A stretch of 64,000 bases of DNA from Arthrobacter sp. SW1 (GCF_001766675.1 NZ_MJLT01000068.1:1-64000), one strand, 5' to 3'. Counted from the stretch's first letter, positions 26,374-35,550 are shown. Program-made: numbers and translations. The notes: generated by a model not told the origin, from the letters alone.

Positions 26374-27612
26374 ATGACTACGGGGCTCACCAGCGGACAC
26401 GCAAGCACACTGATCCATAACATCGGCGAACTCATGACCCAGGACCGCGAACACCGCGTCCTGCGTGATGCCGCCGTCGTGATCGAGGGTGAGCGGATTT
26501 CGTGGATCGGTCCGGCATCGGAGGCACCCGCCGCGGATGCCGCCGTCGACGCCGAAGGCCGCGCCGTGCTGCCCGGCTGGGTGGATTCGCACTCGCACCT
26601 GGTCTTCGCCGGAGACCGTACCGCCGAATTCGAAGCCCGCATGGCGGGGGAGAGCTACAGCGCCGGCGGGATCGCCGTGACCATGGGAGCCACCCGTGCC
26701 GCCGGCGAAGAAGAACTCACCCGGCTCGTCCGGGAACGCGTTGCCGAAGCCGTGTCCCAGGGCACCACGTACCTGGAGAGCAAGACCGGTTACGGTCTGG
26801 ACGTGGAGCACGAGGCGAGCAGCGCCCGGATCGCCGCCGCCACGGTGGACGAGGTCACCTACCTCGGCGCCCACCTGGTCCCGGCCGGCGTGGACCCGGA
26901 GGAGTACACGGAACTGGTGTGCGGGCCCATGCTCGACGCTGTCCTGCCGCACGTGCGCTGGGCGGACGTGTTCTGTGAACGCGGCGCCTTCAACGAAGAC
27001 CAGTCCCGCCGCGTCCTCACCGCCGCACGCAACGCCGGCCTGGGCCTGCGCGTGCACGGCAACCAGCTGGGCGAAGGCCCCGGCGTGCAACTCGCCGTCG
27101 AGTTCGGCGCGGCCAGCGTGGACCACGTGAACTACCTGTCCGACGCCGACATCCAGGCGCTCGCCGGAACTTGGGCGGGCTGGGACGCCGCAGCCGGGAC
27201 GGGTACCCGCGGTACGGTGGCCACGTGCCTGCCGGCCTGCGACCTTTCCACCCGCCAGCCGCTGGCCCCGGGCCGCGAGCTGATCGACGCCGGAGTGCAG
27301 ATCGCGCTCGCCGCCAACTGCAACCCCGGCACTTCCTACACCAGCTCCATGGCCTTCTGCGTCACCACCGCGGTGCTGCAGATGCGCCTGAGCGTGCACG
27401 AGGCCGTCCGCGCCGCGACCTACGGCGGTGCCCTGGCCTTGGGCCGCGAGACCGGCAAGGACGTCGACGGCGAGCGCGCGGTGGGCTCGATCGCCGTCGG
27501 GCACCGTGCGGACCTGCACATGCTCAAGGCACCGTCCGCCACGCACCTGGCTTACCGTCCCGGCATCCCGATGACCCACGCGGTCTGGCGCGCCGGCGTC
27601 CGCGCAGTCTAA
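26374..27612 (+). CDS. hutI: Imidazolonepropionase
   Basis: A 412-residue HutI, which opens imidazolone-5-propionate to formiminoglutamate in histidine breakdown. Family stretches include LPGWVDSHSHLVFAGDR (HxH metal site), YLESKTGYGLD, GAHLVPAGVDP, RVHGNQLGEG, and the ANCNPGTSYTSSM loop. Length is normal. hutU and hutH are not in the window, so the pathway genes are split or lie elsewhere. No Shine-Dalgarno is visible; AACAAT six nt before the ATG again suggests a leaderless transcript. Confidence 0.93.
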   Translation: MTTGLTSGHASTLIHNIGELMTQDREHRVLRDAAVVIEGERISWIGPASEAPAADAAVDAEGRAVLPGWVDSHSHLVFAGDRTAEFEARMAGESYSAGGIAVTMGATRAAGEEELTRLVRERVAEAVSQGTTYLESKTGYGLDVEHEASSARIAAATVDEVTYLGAHLVPAGVDPEEYTELVCGPMLDAVLPHVRWADVFCERGAFNEDQSRRVLTAARNAGLGLRVHGNQLGEGPGVQLAVEFGAASVDHVNYLSDADIQALAGTWAGWDAAAGTGTRGTVATCLPACDLSTRQPLAPGRELIDAGVQIALAANCNPGTSYTSSMAFCVTTAVLQMRLSVHEAVRAATYGGALALGRETGKDVDGERAVGSIAVGHRADLHMLKAPSATHLAYRPGIPMTHAVWRAGVRAV

Positions 27613-27624
27613 GCCGTCACCGTA

Positions 27625-27685
27625 AACGCGGGGTCAGTTGCGGCCCATTCCGATGCCTCGGATGGGCCGCAACTGACCCCGCGTT
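27625..27685. repeat. Palindromic intergenic element type A, copy 2
   Basis: Perfect 24-bp arms at 27625-27648 and 27662-27685 with the family core GCGGGGTCAGTTGCGGCCCA. The 13-nt loop can pair internally (CCGA/TCGG). It lies exactly between the converging hutI and GH101 genes, and the flank TGCTGTTTTAA supplies the GH101 stop codon. Confidence 0.85.
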
Positions 27686-27691
27686 GCTGTT

Positions 27692-30600
27692 TTAAGGTGT
27701 GCAGCTGAACTTGGCGTCTGCCCAGTCGGCGTGGTCGTTGCCGTTGCCGTCGCCGGCGTCGTTGGCCACGAGGTCCACATACCGGGCGCCGCTGACGTCA
27801 ACCGTGAGCGGCCGGGGAGCACTCGTGGCACCGAGGACCGGGGTGGTGACCTTGGTGGTGCCGTCCGCCACCACCGAGAACTTCACGCTGCCGCGGCTGG
27901 CCTGGGCGTCATCGATTCCCACCACAGCGGTGAACGTGCTGCAGTAGCCGCCAAGGTAGTAGCGGATGGTGCTGTTGGCGTGGGCGCCGAGGCCCTTGGC
28001 GAAAACGGTGCCGTTCAGTGTCAGCGGCTTGCCGTCGCCGCTGCCCTGTTCACCGTTGGACATGTCCTTCTCCACCGGACCCCAGCCGTTCGTGGCGCTC
28101 ACCCAGGGGTGGTCGCTGGCGAACACGGTTGCCTGCGGAGGCTTGGGCAGGGTGCGCACCGTGGTGGTGGTGCTGATGGTCCGTTCCCCGGCCGGATCCG
28201 TGGTGGTGCTATAGCGGGCTGTGGCCTTCACCGGGTAGGCGCCGTCGGCGGAGGCGGGAGCCGTCAGTTTCCAGGTGGTGGCCAGCCGCCCGCCTGCCGG
28301 AAGCGTGCCCGCGGTGGCGGGGCTTGCCGGCGTCGCGGTCCAGCCCTCGGGGAGGGTCAATTCCAGGGTGAGGTCCTTGATGTCTGCCGGTTCATCGGAG
28401 ACGAAGGTGGTCACGAAGTCCTGGGCCTTGCCCTGTTCGATCACATCGCCCTGGAGCGCGGCACTCAGCTGGGCACATGCGGGAACGGCATCGGACGCGC
28501 CCAGGTCCTCCACGAGGAAGTTGTCCAGGGTGAAGTCGGAGCCGCCGGAACTGCCGCTGCGCTGCAGCCCTACGAAGTAGTCCCCGCAGAAGCCGGCGTC
28601 AAGGATCTGCTCGAAGCGCGCCGTCGTGGTCTGCTTGGCGATCGGCTGGATCCCCGTGACGGCCGGACCGGCCGGGGAGTCGTAGCCGGACATCCAGGAG
28701 TACTGCCCGTCCTTGGAGTTCTGGTAGTCGAAGGAGATCCGATACTTACGGCCCGCCTGGAACGGCACCGTGGCTTCCGTGGTGCGGTAGACCATGCCGG
28801 GACCGCCGTTCGGGGCACGGTTTTCGTCGTGGGCGATCAAGGACCAGGTGCCGTCCAGCACTTCGTCGATCACGTTGGTGTGCCATCCCTTCTGGGTGAA
28901 GGGTTCGTGGCGTTCAGTGATGTGCGTGCGCGGGTCCGTGGAGCCACCGGCATTGCCCTTGACGAAGGGACCCCAGCCTTGGTCCACGTTCTCGAAGTCC
29001 TCGGCCACGACTCCGTTGGTGGCAACACGGGATGTCTTGACCGCACGGAAGTCATCCAGCCGGACCTTGGCTGTCCCTTCGCCGGCTGTGACGCGTACCG
29101 TCGGCCGGATGCCGTTCTGCGGGATATCCACCAGGACCCGGACGCGTTGGAACCGGGTGCCGGTCTTTTCGTCGGCCGCCACGTAGTTCTGGGCATTGGA
29201 GCTGTCGATCGTGATGGACTGGCTCTTGCCGCCCGGCACCTCCACCGTAAGGGTGGTGGGGCGCTTCTTCCCCGGTTCGATCTCCACGAAGGTGCTCACG
29301 GAGTAGGTACCGGACTCGAACGGGAGCAGTTTCTGCGACACGGAGGCCGTCCCGGCGCCCAGCTCAGCGTAGCGGTGGCCCAGTGCATGGCGGACGATCG
29401 TGGCATTGCCGGAAGGATTCCACTTGGCCAGATCGCTGGAGTTGAAGCCCGGGTCCATGAAACGGGTGCCCTCGCCGAAGGCGGAGTCGGCGGGAACGCT
29501 GACCGCCGCGGGATCCGCCGTCAGGACGTAGGGCTGCCCGGGCTCGGCGGCCAGGGTGACCTTGCCGTTGACCACGGGAACGTCGGCGACCTTGACCCGG
29601 CCGTTGTCCGTGAGCTTGAACTGCTGCAGCTTCGTGGCGTTGCCGAAGGCGTCAGTCAGCGCCCAGGTGCTGCTGCCGCCTGCGGGGTTGTAGTGGTAGA
29701 GCTTGTCTGTCGCTTCGCCGCTCTTGGACGCCCAGGGAAGCAGGTACTTGTCCCCGCTCAGCACGGACGTCCCTCCCACCGTGATGTTGCGTTCGGCCGC
29801 AGTGTTGCCGGTGACCCACACGCCGCCGGCCAGCTCGATGCGGTCATCAGTCCACTTGGTGATCTGGTGGTGCTGCAGGAACTTCGCGGGGAGGTTGGCT
29901 TCCCAGATGTTTTTGTAGAAAGCGGTGTAGTTGTTTTGGCCCGTCCAGCCTTCGAATTCCACGATGTGGCTGGTGCCCAGCTTGGGGTCGGGGTTCCAGA
30001 CGTCCGATTGGCTGTTGTTGATGAAGCGCAGGATCCGGGAGTTGATGCCCTTGTTGCTGCTTCCGCCGTAGTTTTCATCGTTGGCCCAGTGGGACCAGGT
30101 GTTGTTGCGGGAGAGCTTGTCTGCCCATTCGGAGCCCACACGGAATCCGTTCTTCACGAGTTCCTGCTGCAGGCGCTCGGCGAGCCATCCGTATTCGTAG
30201 TAGACGTCCACGTACACGAAGTCCAGGTTGTCGTCCGTGGCATCGGCGAGTTCCTTGATGCGCTCGGCCAGTTTCCCGGAGGTCAGGTCATGCCGCTGGT
30301 TGATGTAGTAGGACTGGTCCAGCCAGTTCCAGCCCAGGGATTTATTGGCCGTCAGCAGGTCCTCGGCGAAGGACTTGGCCTCGGGGTAGATTTCCGTGGC
30401 GTTGATGTGGACGCCGAACTTCGCGTTCCATTCCTTGCCGGCGGACACCAGCTTGTTGAGGTCTTCCAGGCCGCCCGCCCGGGTGTTGAAGTTGTTCCCG
30501 TAATCGGTATTGGCGGAGTCGTGGCCCTCGGAGGTGTAGCCCTTGAGCATCGCCACCTGGCCCAGGCCGTCCGTGGCCAGCGAGATCCGCTTGACGTCGT

Positions 30601-31579
30601 CAAGGGTGCGCAAGAACGGGTGGGTGGCCTGCGAGGCGAAGTTGAAGGGGATATGGGTGACCACGTTGTCCGGGGTCTGTTCGCCCTTGTGGGCCTTCAC
30701 CTGGATGGAGCGCATCGCGATGGCCGCGTCCTGCCAGTCCACCCCGCCGTCGGCGTTGGCATCGGCGGTGATGGCCACCCGGGTCCAGGGGAGTTCCTCG
30801 GTGGTGCGTGAGCCTTCGGCCCGGTAGAGCCACTGGCCGCTGGACACGCCCATGCGGACAGCGCCGCCGTCGTTCACGGCCTGCCGCCAGAAGCGGCCCT
30901 GATCCTTGCTGCCCGGCCCGGCTGAGGTGTCGTACAGGGCATTGGATTCCATGGCCGCGGCGAGTTCCGCGGTGTTGGCCAAGGCATAGGCCGAACTCTT
31001 CGGCGCCGCGTCGAGCGGAGTGGCTGCAGTGACCGGCGTGAACAGATCGCCGCTCTTCGCCCGGTCCACCGAGAGGTTGGCGGTGGAGATCTGCGCTCCC
31101 GGCTGGCCAGAAGTCACGGACACCAGCGTCAGCTGGGGCAGTTGCAGGGTCTTGACCTGGAACGCGTCGGCGTCGTTGATGGCGGTGACCTTGAAAGACA
31201 CTGTGCTGCCCTCCACGGACAGCCGCGCATCGATCGTGATGTTGCCGAAGTCCGGGAGAGTCAGGACGTAGTCCATGGCGTTCCCGGCGGATTTCGACGA
31301 CGTTGCCGAGACCCGCTGTTCCGTGCCGTTGACGGTGATGGTGGAAAGTCGGGCCGGCGTTCCGTCCAAGCGGGCACCGCTGGCTACATCGGTGTAACGC
31401 AGGACCTGGGGGAAGGACGTGGAGACCTCGACGGAGAGGTTTGCTGAGCTGAGGGTTTCGACGCCGGCGGCGGTCACCGCTGCCGCGGGCGCCGTGGCGG
31501 AAAAGGCGAGTGACGAGGTGGCCACCACGCAGGCGAGGCTCAGGCCTGCGAGGCGTTTCGAAGAGGGCAAGCGGGGCAT
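27692..31579 (-). CDS. Secreted endo-alpha-N-acetylgalactosaminidase (GH101)
   Basis: A 1295-residue secreted enzyme. After a signal peptide (about 1-35, ending near APAAAVTA), a beta-rich mutarotase-like domain leads into the GH101 catalytic barrel. Family signatures are NADGGVDWQDAAIA (about 275-288), GVHINATEIYPEA (about 389-401), nucleophile candidate D458 in LDFVYVDVY and acid/base candidate E484 in VGSEWAD. C-terminally a beta-sandwich carbohydrate-binding-like region is followed by a NEW3-type domain and an NPCBM-type domain (about the last 140 residues). No LPXTG anchor is seen. GH101 enzymes release intact Gal-beta-1,3-GalNAc from Ser/Thr of mucin-type glycoproteins. The ATG at 31579 has AAGGAG upstream. 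It diverges from a galactosamine-type catabolic operon. Confidence 0.9.
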   Translation of the reverse strand: MPRLPSSKRLAGLSLACVVATSSLAFSATAPAAAVTAAGVETLSSANLSVEVSTSFPQVLRYTDVASGARLDGTPARLSTITVNGTEQRVSATSSKSAGNAMDYVLTLPDFGNITIDARLSVEGSTVSFKVTAINDADAFQVKTLQLPQLTLVSVTSGQPGAQISTANLSVDRAKSGDLFTPVTAATPLDAAPKSSAYALANTAELAAAMESNALYDTSAGPGSKDQGRFWRQAVNDGGAVRMGVSSGQWLYRAEGSRTTEELPWTRVAITADANADGGVDWQDAAIAMRSIQVKAHKGEQTPDNVVTHIPFNFASQATHPFLRTLDDVKRISLATDGLGQVAMLKGYTSEGHDSANTDYGNNFNTRAGGLEDLNKLVSAGKEWNAKFGVHINATEIYPEAKSFAEDLLTANKSLGWNWLDQSYYINQRHDLTSGKLAERIKELADATDDNLDFVYVDVYYEYGWLAERLQQELVKNGFRVGSEWADKLSRNNTWSHWANDENYGGSSNKGINSRILRFINNSQSDVWNPDPKLGTSHIVEFEGWTGQNNYTAFYKNIWEANLPAKFLQHHQITKWTDDRIELAGGVWVTGNTAAERNITVGGTSVLSGDKYLLPWASKSGEATDKLYHYNPAGGSSTWALTDAFGNATKLQQFKLTDNGRVKVADVPVVNGKVTLAAEPGQPYVLTADPAAVSVPADSAFGEGTRFMDPGFNSSDLAKWNPSGNATIVRHALGHRYAELGAGTASVSQKLLPFESGTYSVSTFVEIEPGKKRPTTLTVEVPGGKSQSITIDSSNAQNYVAADEKTGTRFQRVRVLVDIPQNGIRPTVRVTAGEGTAKVRLDDFRAVKTSRVATNGVVAEDFENVDQGWGPFVKGNAGGSTDPRTHITERHEPFTQKGWHTNVIDEVLDGTWSLIAHDENRAPNGGPGMVYRTTEATVPFQAGRKYRISFDYQNSKDGQYSWMSGYDSPAGPAVTGIQPIAKQTTTARFEQILDAGFCGDYFVGLQRSGSSGGSDFTLDNFLVEDLGASDAVPACAQLSAALQGDVIEQGKAQDFVTTFVSDEPADIKDLTLELTLPEGWTATPASPATAGTLPAGGRLATTWKLTAPASADGAYPVKATARYSTTTDPAGERTISTTTTVRTLPKPPQATVFASDHPWVSATNGWGPVEKDMSNGEQGSGDGKPLTLNGTVFAKGLGAHANSTIRYYLGGYCSTFTAVVGIDDAQASRGSVKFSVVADGTTKVTTPVLGATSAPRPLTVDVSGARYVDLVANDAGDGNGNDHADWADAKFSCTP

Positions 31580-31690
31580 TGTGCTCCTTCTTGATTTTTC
31601 CTTGTGAACATCGTGCATGTTCTTGCGGACGGCACCACTCTGCTTCAAGTGAACACAAGATGACAAGAGCTGAGCAAAAACAAGCTTTCT

Positions 31691-31704
31691 AAAACAAAAA
31701 GAAA
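31691..31704 (-). promoter_or_regulatory. DeoR/AgaR-like operator upstream of GH101
   Basis: On the minus strand this reads TTTCTTTTTGTTTT, about 112 bp before the GH101 start. It fits the repeated TTTC-type core reported for E. coli AgaR operators (TTTCRTTTYRTTTY) at 13 of 14 positions. A DeoR-family gene ends the divergent operon. The match is partly explained by local T-richness, so this is a prediction. Confidence 0.45.
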
Positions 31705-31784
31705 CAATCATGGGTACTGCGCATCCTGTGCTCAGGGCCACTCGCCGGGCCGGGTGACACGCGTCACTCGCGATCCTTGTGCGA

Positions 31785-31823
31785 TTGAAGTTGATCGATT
31801 AGTGTTTTTATAGATCAAAAAAC
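31785..31823 (+). promoter_or_regulatory. Promoter and palindrome of the SIS-ROK-PfkB-aldolase operon
   Basis: TTGAAG (31785-31790), 18 bp, and TATAGA (31809-31814) form a good sigma-70-type promoter in an unusually AT-rich patch. An imperfect palindrome, GTTTTT-N8-AAAAAC (31804-31823), covers the -10 and is a candidate repressor site. The rest of the 287-bp gap (31580-31866) between the divergent genes holds no reading frame that I can support. Confidence 0.6.
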
Positions 31824-31866
31824 GTCAAATGCGCGTCGCGAGGCGCAGACAGGAACGGTACGCCGG

Positions 31867-32811
31867 ATGAGCAACAGTGCCCTTGGTGCCTTCATGGAAG
31901 AAGAGCTGGTCTCGCAGCCGGACGTCTGGCTCCAGGCAATCGCCCAGGCAGGGGCGGATGCCGCCAAGGCCGAGGCGGCCGGAGAACCGCGGTTGCCCGC
32001 GGACGGCGAGCGGGTCGCCGTCGTCGGCTGCGGTACGTCCTGGTTCATGGCGCAGAGCTATGCCACGGCGCGCGAAGCCGCAGGAAAAGGTGTCACGGAC
32101 GCTTTCGCTGCTTCCGAGGCTTTCCTGAACCACAACAGCGCCGGCCGCGGCTACGACGCCGTCATCGCCATCACCCGCTCGGGGACCACCACCGAGGTCA
32201 TCGAGCTGCTGCAGGCGCTGCGTGGCACGGTCCGCACCGTCGCGCTGATCGGAGACATGGATTCGCCGGTCGCCACGCTGGCCGACGCCGTGGTGGGCCT
32301 GCCGTACGCGGACGAAAAGTCCGTCGTCCAGACCCGCTTCGCCACCACTGCCCTGGTGTACCTGCTGAGCAGCCTCGGGATCGACCTTTCCGACGCCGTC
32401 GAGCAGGCCCGCCCGGCGGTCACCGAGGCGGTGCCGCAGGAACTCCTGGACGCCGAGCAGTTCACCTTCCTCGGCACCGGCTGGACCGTCGGACTGGCGC
32501 ACGAAGCCGGCCTCAAGATGCGCGAAGCAGTGCAGGGTTGGACCGAGTCCTACCCGGCCATGGAATACCGCCACGGCCCCATCTCCATTGCCGCCCCCGG
32601 CCGCGTGACCTGGCTCTTCGGAGAGCAGCCCGAGGGCCTGGACGCCAACATGGAAGCCACCGGCGCCCTGTACATCAACACCGGAAAGCACCCCTTGGCC
32701 GAACTGGCCCGCGTGCACCGCGTGACGCTCGAACGCGCCCGCGTCCGCGGCCTGAACCCGGACCTGCCGCGCAACCTCACCCGCTCGGTCATCCTCGACA
32801 CCACCGCCTAG
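31867..32811 (+). CDS. SIS-domain sugar isomerase/deaminase (AgaS/GlmS-C-like)
   Basis: A 314-residue protein with two SIS (sugar isomerase) domains. Ligand-binding motifs are VVGCGTSWFMAQ, ITRSGTTTEVIELL, and in the second half GTGWTVGLAHEAGLKMREAVQGW followed by EYRHGP, which holds the catalytic Glu and His of GlmS-type isomerases. It lacks a glutaminase domain, so it should act as an isomerase/deaminase. With a ROK kinase, PfkB kinase and class II aldolase following, the best inference is galactosamine-6-phosphate deaminase giving tagatose-6-phosphate. It is shorter than E. coli AgaS (about 384 residues). First gene of the operon; AGGAACG upstream is a weak ribosome site. Confidence 0.8.
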   Translation: MSNSALGAFMEEELVSQPDVWLQAIAQAGADAAKAEAAGEPRLPADGERVAVVGCGTSWFMAQSYATAREAAGKGVTDAFAASEAFLNHNSAGRGYDAVIAITRSGTTTEVIELLQALRGTVRTVALIGDMDSPVATLADAVVGLPYADEKSVVQTRFATTALVYLLSSLGIDLSDAVEQARPAVTEAVPQELLDAEQFTFLGTGWTVGLAHEAGLKMREAVQGWTESYPAMEYRHGPISIAAPGRVTWLFGEQPEGLDANMEATGALYINTGKHPLAELARVHRVTLERARVRGLNPDLPRNLTRSVILDTTA

Positions 32812-32819
32812 GGCCCGCG

Positions 32820-33764
32820 ATGGTTCTCGGAGCCGCAGAGGCGGCGGTACTGGCCTTCGACGTCGGCGGCACCGACATGAAGGTGGGCCTGGTGGATGCC
32901 CAGGGGAACGTGCTCGGCCTGCGCCGTGTCAGCACCCCGCGCGATCCCAACCGTCCGGCGGATGCCATCCTGGACCGGATGGCCGAACTGGCCCGCGAAC
33001 TCGAGGCCGAGTTTCCCGCGCTTCCCGTCCGGGCCGCCGGGGTGATCGTCCCCGGCATCGTGGATCCGGAATCCGGGGTGGGTCTGTACTCGGCCAACCT
33101 CGGCTGGCGGAACTACCCCTTCACTGCGGAAGCGGAGCGCCGGCTCGGGGTGCCGGTGGCCTTCGACCATGACGTCCGGTCCGCAGCCGCCGTGGAGCAC
33201 CGTTACGGCGGCTCCCGCGAGTTCGACGACGTGGTGGTGATGGTGGTCGGCACCGGGATCGCCGCTGCCGTCTTCTCCGGAGGAAAGGCCGTGAGCGCCG
33301 GCGGATTCGCAGGAGAACTCGGGCATGCGCACGTCCCGGACCCTGACGGCAACGGCACCACCATCCTTGAAGCCGTCGGATCGGCCGGAGCCGTGGCCAA
33401 GCGCTACGCTGCCCGCTCCGGCACCCCCGTGGCCGGTGCCCGCGAGGTCCTGGAACGTGCCCGCACCGGCGAGGAACTGGCCGGGCGGATCTGGTCCGAC
33501 GCCATCGACGCGCTCGCCTTCAGCATCTGCCAGTGCGTCAGCATCATCGGCACCGAAGCCGTAGTGATCGGCGGCGGCCTGGCCGAAGCGGGCGAGGAAC
33601 TCCTCGAACCCCTGCGCGGCCGTGTGGACAGCATGCTCGACTTCCACCGCCGCCCCGTCATCCTGCGCGCCCAGCTCGGCCAGGACGCAGGACTGCTCGG
33701 CGCCGCGATGAACGCCCGCGAACTCCTCGGAAAAACAGGCCTCCTGGGGAAGCCGCTCGCATGA
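32820..33764 (+). CDS. ROK-family sugar kinase
   Basis: A 314-residue ROK kinase. The phosphate-1 motif is AFDVGGTDMKVGLVD, the catalytic aspartate is in AFDHDVRSAA, and GFAGELGHAHV holds the conserved sugar-contacting histidine. The CxCGxxGCxE zinc-binding segment that follows in most ROK kinases is absent; PDGNGTTILEAVG stands there. Context suggests phosphorylation of GalNAc or galactosamine, but glucose or N-acetylglucosamine cannot be excluded. The ATG at 32820 is 8 bp after the SIS gene, and its stop overlaps the PfkB start as ATGA. Confidence 0.82.
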   Translation: MVLGAAEAAVLAFDVGGTDMKVGLVDAQGNVLGLRRVSTPRDPNRPADAILDRMAELARELEAEFPALPVRAAGVIVPGIVDPESGVGLYSANLGWRNYPFTAEAERRLGVPVAFDHDVRSAAAVEHRYGGSREFDDVVVMVVGTGIAAAVFSGGKAVSAGGFAGELGHAHVPDPDGNGTTILEAVGSAGAVAKRYAARSGTPVAGAREVLERARTGEELAGRIWSDAIDALAFSICQCVSIIGTEAVVIGGGLAEAGEELLEPLRGRVDSMLDFHRRPVILRAQLGQDAGLLGAAMNARELLGKTGLLGKPLA

Positions 33765-34714
33765 AGCGGATCATCACCGTCACCCCGAACCCCGCCATGG
33801 ACCTGAGCTACCACGTGGCCGGCATCCGCCCCGGCGCGAGCCACCGCGTACCCGCTCCGCTCAGTCGCGCCGGCGGCAAGGGCCTCAACGTGGCCCGGGT
33901 GGCGCACCAGCTTGGCCTCCCCGCGCTCGCCCTGGCCCCGTACGGCGGAAGCTCCGGCGCCGAGTTCGCGGCCGAACTCGAAAGCAGCGGAGTGCCGCAC
34001 AAGCTTGTGCCCGTAGCCGGCCCGACGCGCCGCAGCATCGCCCTCGTCGACACGGTGGGCGGCGAAACCTCCATCTTCAACGAGGAAGGCAGCCCCCTCT
34101 CACGCGGCGAATGGCAGGCGCTGGCCGCCGTCGTCGTCGACGCCCTGGCTGTCGAAGGGGAGGGCGCCCCCGGCGTCCTGGCCGCTTCCGGCAGTCTTCC
34201 GCCGGGTGCTCCCGCGGACTTTTACCCGGCGCTGGTGCGTTTGGCGCACGACGCCGGGATCCCGGCGATCGTGGATACCTCCGGTTCCGGGATCCTCGCC
34301 GCAGCCGAAGCTGGCGCCGACCTCCTCAAGCCGAACCACCACGAACTCGAAGAGGCCACGGGGGAGCGGGACCCCGTAGCCGCCGCGTGGCAGTTGATCG
34401 GGCTCGGCGCGAAGACCGTCCTGGTCAGCGCCGGAGCAGACGGCATGCTCGCGTTCAGCCACGCCACCCCGGACGGGTACTGGCGGGCAAGGCTCCCCGA
34501 AGCGCTCACCGGCAACCCCACCGGAGCCGGGGATGCCGCCGTCGCCGCAGCCGCCACGGCACTGGCCGAAGGCGTCACGGACACGAAAGAGATCCTCCGC
34601 CGGGCCACCGCATGGTCCGCCGCCGCCGTGCTGATGCCAGCCGCGGGGGAGATCTCGCCGCGCCATGCGGAACTCAAAGAACAACTCATCATCAGCTGGG
34701 AGGACCATCAGTGA
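33761..34714 (+). CDS. PfkB-family kinase (tagatose-6-P / 1-phosphofructokinase type)
   Basis: A 317-residue ribokinase-superfamily enzyme of the LacC/FruK branch. The N-terminus IITVTPNPAMDLSYHV, the substrate motif GGKGLNVARVAHQLG, and the anion-hole/catalytic motif GNPTGAGDAAVAAA are diagnostic. LacC phosphorylates tagatose-6-phosphate and FruK fructose-1-phosphate; sequence alone does not separate them. The aldolase and SIS neighbours favour tagatose-6-phosphate. It overlaps the ROK gene upstream (ATGA) and the aldolase gene downstream (GTGA), so the four enzymes look tightly coupled. Confidence 0.85.
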   Translation: MKRIITVTPNPAMDLSYHVAGIRPGASHRVPAPLSRAGGKGLNVARVAHQLGLPALALAPYGGSSGAEFAAELESSGVPHKLVPVAGPTRRSIALVDTVGGETSIFNEEGSPLSRGEWQALAAVVVDALAVEGEGAPGVLAASGSLPPGAPADFYPALVRLAHDAGIPAIVDTSGSGILAAAEAGADLLKPNHHELEEATGERDPVAAAWQLIGLGAKTVLVSAGADGMLAFSHATPDGYWRARLPEALTGNPTGAGDAAVAAAATALAEGVTDTKEILRRATAWSAAAVLMPAAGEISPRHAELKEQLIISWEDHQ

Positions 34715-35550
34715 GCCTGGCCATGACCCGGGACCTGGTTGAGGCGGCCGCTGCCGCCGGCACAGGGCAGGGCGCGTTCAACATCATCCACCTCGAGACC
34801 GCGGAGGGCCTGGTGGCCGGTGCCGAAGCGGCCGGGCTGCCCCTGATCCTGCAGATCTCGGAGAACTGCGCGAAGTTCCACGGAGGCCTGGAACCACTGG
34901 CCCTCGGCGCCCTCGCGATTGCCCGGGACGCCGCCGTTCCCGTGGCGCTGCACCTGGACCACGCCGAATCCGAAGAGCTGGCGTTGCAGGCCGTGGACCT
35001 TGGCTTCGGCTCGGTGATGTACGACGGCGCGCACCTGCCGTATGCGGAGAACGTCGAGGCCACCCGCCGCGTGGCAGCCTACGCCCATGAGCGCGGGGTG
35101 TACGTCGAGGCCGAACTCGGCAAGGTGGGCGGCAAGGACGGGGCACACGCACCCGGAGTCCGCACCGATCCGGGCGAGGCCCGCGACTTCGTGGCCGTAA
35201 CCGGCGTGGATGCCCTGGCAGTCGCCGTCGGATCCTCCCATGCGATGACCGAACGCAGCGCTCAGTTGGACCTGGAACTGATCGCCCGGCTCAAGGATTC
35301 GGTGCAACGGCCGCTGGTGCTGCACGGTTCTTCCGGCGTAGCAGACGCGACGCTGGTGGCCGGGATCCGTGCCGGTATGACTAAGATCAACGTATCCACC
35401 CACTTGAACGGATTCTTCACGCGCGCGGTCCGGGAGTTCCTCGACGCCAATCCGGCAGTGGTGGATTCCCGCAAGTACATGGCTGCGGGCCGTGATGCCC
35501 TGGTGGCGGAAACCGCCCGCCTGCTGACGTTGTTTGCGAAAGTGAACTAG
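34711..35550 (+). CDS. Class II ketose-bisphosphate aldolase (KbaY/GatY/AgaY-like)
   Basis: A 279-residue zinc aldolase. The metal-binding HLDHAES motif (about residue 79) and later VLHGSSGVADATL and GMTKINVSTHLN phosphate-binding regions are typical of class II fructose/tagatose-bisphosphate aldolases. Its compact size fits the KbaY/GatY group, which splits tagatose-1,6-bisphosphate into dihydroxyacetone phosphate and glyceraldehyde-3-phosphate. I chose the GTG at 34711, with GGGAGG seven nt upstream and a GTGA overlap with the kinase gene. An ATG at 34723 is the alternative. A GatZ/KbaZ-like partner subunit is not present. Confidence 0.85.
   Translation: MSLAMTRDLVEAAAAAGTGQGAFNIIHLETAEGLVAGAEAAGLPLILQISENCAKFHGGLEPLALGALAIARDAAVPVALHLDHAESEELALQAVDLGFGSVMYDGAHLPYAENVEATRRVAAYAHERGVYVEAELGKVGGKDGAHAPGVRTDPGEARDFVAVTGVDALAVAVGSSHAMTERSAQLDLELIARLKDSVQRPLVLHGSSGVADATLVAGIRAGMTKINVSTHLNGFFTRAVREFLDANPAVVDSRKYMAAGRDALVAETARLLTLFAKVN

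Noticed and set aside
30720..30770. Dockerin-like calcium repeat in GH101 (NADGGVDWQDA)
   Set aside because: The motif is a single copy inside the catalytic region and matches a conserved GH101 segment. A dockerin would have two repeats near a terminus.
27731..30811. A 1026-codon open frame on the plus strand opposite GH101
   Set aside because: It is antisense to a clear secreted glycosidase with recognisable catalytic motifs. In DNA this GC-rich the opposite frame of a long gene often lacks stops, and its translation is low-complexity without any domain.
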